The notes under the pieces: model-generated
Seen by the model: the letters and a program-made list of their open reading frames with translations, nothing else
Told to the model about the DNA's origin: nothing
The model's database searches: none
Shown here: positions 55,760 through 64,000 of the stretch, one piece after another
How the letters are laid out: each line of letters begins with the position of its first letter
How positions within the stretch are numbered: the first letter of the stretch is position 1
Made by a program: the position numbers and the translations under genes
NCBI GenBank assembly: GCA_032622095.1
Contig: CP136064.1
Coordinates: 179,710,011-179,774,010, forward strand
Origin: Siphonodentalium dalli
Lineage: Eukaryota; Mollusca; Scaphopoda; Gadilida; Siphonodentaliidae
DNA length: 64,000 bases
Direction of reading: 5' to 3'

Positions 55760-57846
55760 GGCATATGGTCTATAAGTATACAAGCTTACAGGTCATCTTC
55801 ATGTATGTATTTCTCATATCCCATGTAGATAACCACATGTACACCTGGCGAACTTCCCAGCTAACTAGTCATTTCTCAATAGATGGTTCAACTCACAAAC
55901 TTAGCGAACGTATTGGCATACGTGGACAACTTCGGCAGTGTTTCAAAGGTAGCTAGCTGTCTCATTCCCTTGGACACATTCATATCTGCTACAGAGACGA
56001 CCATAATGTACCGACTACCCACACTTCTTGATCATGATCCTAAGCAACTTTGTATCGTCCCGCATTCGTCTCGTTAGCAGAGAAGAACAATACTCGCGGT
56101 GCTAGTTTGTAGACAAGCGCCATGACAGTGGGAATGAAATGGGCCACGGCATACACCACCACATCAGGTGCATGTTTCAGATATAGAATGTTATGTGTGT
56201 TGGTGCTTTAGGTGTGGTAAGATTTGTGTTTCCACATCCGTTTCAAGGCCGTTCTTAATCAACTTGACCAGACATGTAATTTTGTCTGGATAATATTATC
56301 CTATCCCCCACAGAAGAGTCGGATGGGCTAAATGATGTCTTTATGGAATGAGGGTATGCGTTGTTGTTATCCTCTCTCAAGACTAGTGTCAGTATATGGA
56401 CGGTATTTTCCAAGGAACTGTGATGCATTTGTGAGAACAATTTATAGATCGATGGGAATGGATGATGACATTGGTGAACTTGACCTTTATGGTCATATAG
56501 CTTTATAGTATATAACTTTAGAATATAGTAGTTAATATGTATCATGCAGGACAATGGCTTTGAATGGCGATGTTACCAATAAATAAATTGGTGTATCCAA
56601 CATAGGTTAAACTTAATGCAATGTCTCAACAATCCCCTAGATGAGTTAAAATTTTCACCATTGTGGTGATGGCATTGCACTTTCTTAAACCACACCGACC
56701 ATCACACATCGTGAGTATGACATCAACTACCAAATGCATCGTCCTCAAGACTACATCCCATACTGGGTGGGGCTTATATAGTAGTAGCCAATGGTACAAG
56801 CCTGGTCTAATTGATTAAGAACGGCTTCCGAACGGATTGGAAGATACAATCTTAGCATATATGGGAAGCAAAGCTACATGAGATCATGTCTAAATCTAAA
56901 ACATACCCAAAGAAGGGGCAGTGCAGTCATGGTCCAATTTCATTTCCACTATCATGACACTTGCCCACAAAACTAGCACCGTGTGTATTGTTATTATCTG
57001 CTTGGATATGTACGGTGAGACGATTGCTGGACGCCACAAGGACTGTTCTTATGATCACGGTCAAGAAGTGAAAGTATATTATGCATTATGGTCTTCTACG
57101 CCTTAGCAGAAAGCCACCCGTCAAATGTTAGGCTTTCAGAAATTCGAAGCCATATACAGAAGATATCCGGCTACGTCAGTATGTGAATATGTGAATTGAT
57201 GAACCATATATTGAGAAGTGGCTGGATGGGTAGATCACCATTTTGTTATCCACATTAAGTTACCAAATCTGAATCTGAATACGCAGATAGAGACGTCCTT
57301 CTGAAAGCTATTATACGCATCGACCGCATAACTTTCTAGTTTATCACACAATATGACGATCAGACCCCATATGTAGTGTCTGAATTATACCATAAGCTAC
57401 CACGAATGAAGCTCGTCAAGAATAAGGATAATAATTCCCATCTTTCGAGACAAGCGCGTGAGCTTGACACCGGCATATGTATTGTGGGTTTTCATCCTTC
57501 CAGAAGGCGACGACCTATGTTGGAACTAATAGTTGGCTTATGTACCGTTTCGTTCAATCCATACATATTGATATTATGACGAAAAGTTGAAATTTGTGTG
57601 TGATAATTTCGACTTTCTTCAATTTCTTGCCACCAGTTTGGCAGCAATCTTGATTGCGAGAGTTGGCTAAACTCAAATAGATACTTCATATCAATTTTCC
57701 ATATGAATATTTAAGTGTGTGTAGAATTCTCACAACAATGACGCACATAGTATGAAAGTAAAGGAATGTAAGCTTGTTTTCAAATCTCGGACGCCATTTT
57801 GGCCGCCATCTTCGATTTGGAAAAAAAATCCTTCATCAAATCCAAG
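55760..57846. other. Spacer of the long inverted repeat
   Basis: This 2.1-kb spacer separates the two arms. It holds a smaller inverted pair (TTCAAGGCCGTTCTTAATCA at 56246 against TGATTAAGAACGGCTTCCGA at 56812) enclosing about 590 bases. Short open frames occur (55883-56077, minus 56255-56554, 56921-57106, 57376-57579). The order and composition would suit a decayed gene (F-I-S-T-I-M-T-L-A and C-L-D-M-Y-G-E), but I cannot name a domain. A GGCCGCCATCTTCGATTTGG module precedes the right arm (57798). Confidence 0.5.
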
Positions 57847-59207
57847 ATAATTACTTTATCACAGTATTTCCAACTCGGCTGTAAGCATGGGTAGAGTTGT
57901 CTCGACAATAATGCCCAATGATGTGAATATGAGAGATTTTCTGTGATTTTCTAAATATGTCCATCATTGTGGGCGCCATTTTGAATTTGGGCAACTTTTA
58001 TTTGGATGAGATATAAGCACAGTTCTTCGAATCAGTGTACCCAACTCACAATAGTAAGCAGGTGTGGAGTTGTCGTGACAATAACTGTCACTGATGTTAA
58101 AATCAGCGATATTCGGCAATATTTCTATTTCTGGTGGCCATTTTAGCCGTCATCTTGGATTTGGGTGAATATTTCTCTACTCGGCTATAAGAGGAATCAT
58201 AGCTCGAGTATCTCCTGCACATATTACGCGTGGGTTTTGTTGTGATAGCAACAACATTCATTGATTCGAAACAGTCATTGCGTTATTAGCGTCGTTTTGG
58301 CTTTGACCTGATTATACCGGCATTTGGGAAAACGTGATATCGGACAAAACTTTCCAGCAAGGAATGTATATTATTATCCCCATGTGTTCGCCAATGATTC
58401 TTCTATACGATAAATGTATAAAATCGCGTCAAAAAGCCAATATTTTCCAACAGAGACAAACGAAAGGTGGTGAAATGTCCAAAAATAGCAATTTTTCACA
58501 TTTCGGCGGCCATCTTGGCCGCCATATTTGAGTTTTGTGTCGGATTTTTGGCTAATTTGTAAGGGTTGTAAATTACCATAACGTATCGAACGGACAACAT
58601 GACCGCATGTGACATAATCTTTACTATAACGGCGATCAAAGAGACCTTATTAATTTTTACTGTTTTTGGCTATTTCGGCACACATTTTGGCTGACATCTT
58701 GAATGGTTGCAATTGCGGCTGTGTTAATTTTCTTTCCACATATCCGAATCTGGTATACAGTAAATTTAAAAATTATACTAGAACGGATTCCAACAGATGA
58801 TTATAAAATTTCTTAAGCTAACTTTCCAATTTGACATTTAAAAAAAAATGGCGTTTCAAAATATATTTGACTTTTGACCTCTCGTACTCGAGGTCAGTGA
58901 CTGAAATTTTAATTCTGTGTTTATTCACTAGATAGAATGACTTATTACCGACAAAATGGTATATATAACGTGTTAGCTGACATTACATATGTTGCATACA
59001 TTCGTAATTACTAACCCTCCCCCAACACTTAAGTAACATTTTTCCCTCTCACCAGGTATCATTCTATGTTAAATATCTCCCAAACGCCGCGTTTCCCACT
59101 CGCAAGAAATTGGTTTCCGTAAACTACATATAATTTGCCACAAAATGAGCAGAGTGGGTCTTTTGGTCAGAGTGACGACAATAAAACCTTATGGGCTCTC
59201 GGACTAA
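57847..59207 (-). repeat. Right arm of the 4.8-kb long inverted repeat
   Basis: This is the inverse of 54403-55759, from ATAATTACTTTATCACAGT to CTCTCGGACTAA. The outer flanks share, in direct orientation, AAAACTGAG(T/C)GAAAAATAGTAC (54023 on the left, 59414 on the right), so the whole structure may sit in a larger repeat. No clear target duplication at the arm tips. Confidence 0.92.
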
Positions 59208-60139
59208 ATGGTTAATTTGAGCACATAACCACCCATCTTCTCAACAAAATTTTGATGCAATCAGATGCAATTACAATTTATTCGATGTAAATTTTCGTCG
59301 TGGTGGTCTTCAATATACACAGATTCCTTCAGGATGATTAAGAACTGAAATAGTCACCAGATACAAGTCTTTTACGAAAATATTTATGTCAGTTTTGAAT
59401 TCGCGAATTCAAAACTGAGCGAAAAATAGTACTGCGCGAATTTAAATACCAGTAAGGTATGCATCACCAGATTGAACGCGCATATATTCAGCACGTAGCT
59501 CAGCTGTGCAGCTGTTATAAGATGCTACTACATGGTGGTATAAATTGAACCTATATGGAGAATATCATCTTTCAGAAATCCTTTCATCGGGTGACCGTAT
59601 CGACCCGGTTCTCATGATAATTGAACAGGAATACATCGAGATGTGCCCTGTGAATCTGGGGTAGATTCACCAGTGTTCTAAGAACCAATAATTTTCTCAG
59701 GTGATTTTCATACTCGGCAAAGGTTCGAGTAATGACAGGGATAATATAGTATTACTGGGTTTCGGAATGCGCTGTAAATTCTTTATGCACATGCATGCGG
59801 TAAGGGCGTTCCAGCATCATAGCTAGTCTGTGTATGTGACAAACTCCACAATGATTCAAAGCCATATATATATACAGAAAGCTTTGGGATATAACGACAT
59901 GCCTAACCGTGAGAATACGGTTGAAATTGGCGAACGACAAGCTGAATATAAGCATTTGCGTAGCATGCCAGTAGCGCTCGATGGGTCAGGTTACTACGTT
60001 TTCAGGTGTTTGCCAATACACAGCCACGAGAGTCGCAAAAACAGTTACAGACGACAGTTAGATGGCAATTTTCATTCACTATGCAGTTATATCAACATTA
60101 AGACGAAAATATTTCGTTAAAATGTCCTTTTACTTCCAA

Positions 60140-60980
60140 GAACTAGAAATTTAGACAGTTGTTGACGAATTTCTCACGATAGGCCAGTAGCTCTCTCAAA
60201 TTTTGAGTTCTGTTGACCAGTCGAGCTCTGTTTAATACCCAGATGTGAGACATCATTTCTACGTTAGCGATTTGTCTGGGTCCAAGCTCCCATGAAATAT
60301 TATCAGTTTTTGGGAAGTTCCAAATACAACAACATTGATTTTCTCGTTTGAGAACTCGAAGCGCCACTTAAACAGCACACCTTCTTCGATGAAAGAGAAG
60401 AGTGATGTTATCTGCCGTCATATGGGACGATCGTGGAATAAAACTAATGCGGATGCCACGCCATGCATCGCACGCAAAAAGTTAATCATATAAGGACAGG
60501 ATACACGAAGGAGACATCGTGCCCTCTTCCTTGTGTTTTGGTCAATCGTAAAGGCTCCATTACCAAAAAACGTGGCTCTCTACATTTGAGTATATGTTTG
60601 AAATAACCCTGAGCATGGCACATGTTACTCCTGTTTGAGACATTTATAGATGAGCCTTTCGTGCCATAGTCGATCGAAAGCATTCAAGGAATGCTGCATA
60701 CGCGAGACGCATTGCCTCCGCGTACGTAGATGCTTTTTGAAGCTCGAACGTGGTTATCGTGCAACCGACCCTCCCTCCTATGAAATTCGTTCTTCATGGA
60801 GCTTGGATTTTTAAAGAATATCTGGCTGCCCCGGAATCTCTCGAAATAAAGATCTAAAATAGATTGCAAAGGACTGGGAAGGAGCTGTCCGGGCGTTTGC
60901 TGCATGGTCACCCTGGAACATAGGTACGATAATGATTCATATTTGAACATTAATGAGTGCACAATGCATTCTGGAATTGC
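60140..60980 (-). pseudogene. Heavily decayed LINE RT fragment
   Basis: On the minus strand, L-N-A-F-D-R-L-W-H-E-R-L-I-Y-K (about 60685-60635) is the RT block around the first catalytic Asp. Upstream, T-T-F-E-L-Q-K-A-S-T-Y-A-E lies in another frame. Downstream come T-R-K-R-A-R-C-L-L-R-V and M-T-A-D-N-I-T-L-L-F (about 60425-60390), apparently the YADD box as T-A-D-N. Many stops and shifts are present. It resembles jockey/R1-type RTs in block order, with modest certainty. Confidence 0.55.
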
Positions 60981-62084
60981 GGCGGAGCATTCAGAATATG
61001 TTCATTAACATGAATTCAATTCCAGCCGGCCTGTTACGTTTGTGTCTTGGTTTAAACAATATTTAATTTGAACTAATACAGAACATAATTACATACAATA
61101 AATACAAAACATATAAAACAAATTTAGTGTTCAAAAGAGGATTGGGCAACAAGCTTGGGGGCTTTTGTTAAGTCCTATCCTCAGGATCTTCGCACCCACG
61201 GGAGTAGATGGTTAGCCTGCTTTTTAACATACTGTTCGGTACTGTTGCCAATATTTAGCTATATCACACGGATCTCTACATATTTTACCACAAAAGTGCA
61301 TTTCTGAACCTGGGAACACATTCTGATAATCTTTGGTGAACATTTCGACTTGTCGGATTGAATCGGTGAAATATTTCTTCACGCGATATGCCCGAACATC
61401 AGAAGCTTTTCGAAGTTTTAAGTACTTAATCATGGAGACTGTAGTTCACTGAGTTTACGGTTCCATTACTTCTCTACACCCAATACAATGAATATGCACG
61501 TTTGGACATCCTCTCACGGTACTGGTCGAACGGTAACATATTCCTGTCTACAAGAGAAGGGCGATAACAATTTCAACCAGTGCAACTAGCGTACGATCTC
61601 CTTATTGCAGGCCACTCATGCCACTAAATGTCAGCCATCCAGTTGGCAAGGTATATCGTTACAAATTGCTCTAAAAGCTTGAAAATTGTGGTTTTCTTAG
61701 AACCACGCTCAATCAGATTAGACCCTGTATCCGTTGAAGAACCCAATTTAGTGTCCCGGGAGGAAACGCAGCAGGGTAGCTGTCCTGGGCTGTTGCAATC
61801 GTATTCGCCAGGAGACTATTTTATAAACCATATTTTTATATTTGGTGAGGCCCAATTGCCAGTGTGTCTACGGTCGTCCGTCAGATAGACATATCCGCTG
61901 TGCAGTATTATCCAAGAAAGCGGTGCTGACAATGTGTGCCGCTATAAACGCAGGCGAATATCACAGTTATCATGCATGTGCGAAGAGCCGTTACGAAATA
62001 AACCACCTGGTTTATATATTAAATAGTCTCGCCTGGTTACTATGACTGATACTGTTTTTTCGCTACATTAATGACAAGAAAACC
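60981..62084. other. No supported gene
   Basis: Two open frames of 69 and 86 codons (minus 61224-61433 and plus 61628-61888) have no recognised domain, no flanking splice signals I trust and no second copy in the window. An A-rich stretch lies at 61070-61120. Confidence 0.3.
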
Positions 62085-62345
62085 ATAATCAGAAATAGTA
62101 ACGCCCTCAAGATCATATTATTAGCCATAAATATAAATTATAATATAAAATATAATGGTTACATGAATGCACCGCCTCATAATTCCGTTAAAACAACTAA
62201 TCCTTCAAATTATTACAAAAAACTACGGCTTATTACTGCAGGTTTCTCATTCACCACACCAGAAAGCTTCTAAATGCGGATCAAAAATCGGAGGCATTGT
62301 GTTCCCGCCATAAAATCTTCAAGAGTGCATGGCCCAGCCATTGTT
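62085..62345 (-). repeat. Dispersed repeat F, copy 2, inverted
   Basis: This is the reverse complement of 47460-47715 with moderate divergence (for example ACTGCAGGTTTCTCATTC, GCTTCTAAATGCGGATC, TATTATTAGCCATAAATA). The distance between copies is about 14.4 kb. Confidence 0.85.
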
Positions 62346-62589
62346 CATACCTAAACATCGAAAGCAATTAACGCGGTCATAATAGTTACATACTGCAACT
62401 ATAAGACATCCAGCGAATACACACCCCACGAAAACCCGAAAGGTGTTGTCCTGTGAGATATCCCATCGCTATAGCTCAATTTAACACGGCCAGATTAGTC
62501 TTCCTGCAATATCCTAAAACAATAAAACTTCTCAAATCATCCTCATAGTCAATATAACTTTCACGAACTCGGACATTGACACTTTCTAA

Positions 62590-63080
62590 TCGCTCTACAT
62601 AAGCATGGTCAGACCTATCATCGAATACTGTAACTCTGCATGGAGCCCACATCACAAATATCAAAGCATTGTGTTAGAAAAATACAAAGAAAAGCAACGA
62701 AACTAGTTCGTCAAATCAAAACTCTATGCTACCGAGACCGAATGATAAGACTCAATCTGATGTCTTTAAAATATCGAAGATTTAGAGGAGATCTAATCGA
62801 GGTATATAAACTGTTGAATGGTCATTACAATATCAATGCATGTGCCCTATCAGAAAGACATTCACCAGGAAGAACAAGATGACATAATAAAAAGCTACAG
62901 ATGCCCATTGTTACCAAGGCCATAGGAAAATATTTCTTCACGCAGAGGGTGGTAAATAGCTGAAACTCTCTGCCAGACCTCGCTGTTGAGGCTCCAACAC
63001 TCGATCAATTTAAAATATACATTGACTCATTCTTCTATTATATAAAATACGAGTTCGAGACAAGTAATATGTTCAAGTGA
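62590..63080 (+). pseudogene. CR1-like LINE C-terminal fragment
   Basis: M-V-R-P-I-I-E-Y-C-N-S-A-W-S-P (about 62606-62650) is the usual post-RT block. A frameshift near 62680-62690 leads to K-I-Q-R-K-A-T-K-L-V, R-L-N-L-M-S-L-K-Y-R-R-F-R-G-D and L-I-E-V-Y-K-L-L-N-G, then a TGA at 62880-62882. In the same frame come K-Y-F-F-T-Q-R-V-V-N-S, a TGA where Trp is expected, N-S-L-P-D and a final stop at 63078-63080. The order matches the C-terminal domain of CR1-type elements. The RT itself is missing, a normal 5' truncation. Confidence 0.88.
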
Positions 63081-63299
63081 CTCACAAGTAAATATCGAAT
63101 GACGATACATATATTTGTAAACAAACATTGCAAATAATGTTATTGGGAGAAAATTCGCAAGACTTGTTCCGTATTATGATGATGATGATTATGATATGAT
63201 TGAAAGAACAAACCACATATATGATGATCGTGTCGTATTTGTTTAAAATACGTAGCAATTGACATATACGCACCCGTTCCCTCATTAAAATCAACATAT

Positions 63300-63375
63300 T
63301 CCGACCATTTTAGGGGACCTCCGCGAATTCGGGGACCTCCGCAAATAGACTTCCGGAAATAGGGACCTACTGCAA
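63300..63375. repeat. Short GGGGACCTCCGC direct repeats
   Basis: GGGGACCTCCGCGAATTC, GGGGACCTCCGCAAATAG and a weaker AGGGACCTACTGCAAATT follow one another. The rest of 63081-64000 shows nothing I can support; a 61-codon frame at 63795-63980 has no recognised domain. Confidence 0.5.
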
Positions 63376-64000
63376 ATTGTCACTTACCGGAAAAACCCAT
63401 TATCTATTTATAAAACGCACAGCGAACCATAGCTATCTAGAATCTCTAGGACAGTGTACATCCGAGGGCGTTAATAAGCCAGAGCACATTATACCCCAAA
63501 CATGCTAATAGCCCATTTACCGATGACAGGCAGCAGTCTACGTGCTTATTATCTTATCTAAGCGACGCAAAATAAAATTATTATTTACAAGTTGTATGAA
63601 TAGTTATATAATCTCAGATCACGATCGTCTAGATGATTATTTTTCAGTTTCGCAGATCTGACATATCTCGTCTCTATTATATTAGTCCAGGCTGAGGCAA
63701 CGTGTCACCCGGAGAGGGAATTTAAGGCACCTATATTTTCTTTAGGCAGATTAGTTTCACGATCCGGCTTTCGCATAGACGTAATAGGACGCTTTTGTTG
63801 GATACAACTGGTTACCTGAAAATATTTACCCCGCATTTTATGTCTTTTTTGAAAATGGCATATTTTAACTTTTTGTTGAATATAGCTAACATGCCTTTGC
63901 TCCGCCAGTATGACATTCTCAATGTTCTCCTAGAATACAAGGATGCTGGATTCTTCCTCGTAAAATGGAATGGAAAATAATCGTGAAAGCTTTTGTCGCA

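Overview
The window looks like gene-poor, AT-rich nuclear DNA from an invertebrate animal. A lophotrochozoan, most likely a mollusc, fits best. The reasons are six separate non-LTR (LINE) reverse-transcriptase remnants, an errantivirus-like pol/env remnant, a THAP zinc-finger exon, arrays of about 130-170 bp modules next to tetranucleotide microsatellites, and many palindromic or TIR-bearing short DNA elements. There are no operons, rRNA genes, CRISPR arrays or intact long host genes. Nearly everything recognisable is a transposable element, usually broken and often nested in another.

Layout. 0-1 kb: THAP exon on the minus strand with one internal stop. 1.2-5.2 kb: 3' half of an env-bearing LTR retroelement (integrase, then env), inactivated. 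5.8-6.5 kb: LINE RT scrap. 6.6-7.4 kb: an unrecognised open region with a basic C-terminus. 7.5-10.2 kb: diverged direct repeats and an 83-bp GC-rich insert. 11-13.7 kb: a repeat interrupted by a TTAA-flanked MITE and a second TIR element. 14-18.6 kb: duplications, one MITE, a foldback repeat and two modular microsatellite repeats. 19.4-22.7 kb: a CR1/L2-like LINE on the minus strand, nearly complete but frameshifted. 22.9-25.1 kb: two dispersed repeats that recur elsewhere in the window.

25.35-36.45 kb: a second LINE on the minus strand (ORF1 with coiled coil and RRM-like motif, ORF2 with endonuclease, RT and a C-terminal CCHC). It has been split by three insertions: a 3.3-kb modular repeat that itself holds a 486-bp palindrome, a 1.1-kb TA-flanked MITE carrying what looks like a captured SAM-domain exon, and a 1.9-kb hAT-like foldback. 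The LINE reading frame rejoins exactly across two of these, which fixes the insertion points and target duplications.

36.5-50 kb: modular repeats, a tandem duplication, a 188-codon unrecognised open region with one stop, the second copy of a 1.3-kb duplication, another LINE C-terminus, a 65-bp-arm hairpin, a piggyBac-like MITE set inside a palindromic element, and a 33-bp minisatellite. 50-53.7 kb: triple nesting (palindromic element > piggyBac-like MITE > TTAA MITE) between direct repeats. 54.4-59.2 kb: a very long inverted repeat with arms of about 1.36 kb. 60-63 kb: decayed LINE RT pieces. No host pathway can be reconstructed; the interest lies in the insertion history, the long palindromes and a possible captured exon.
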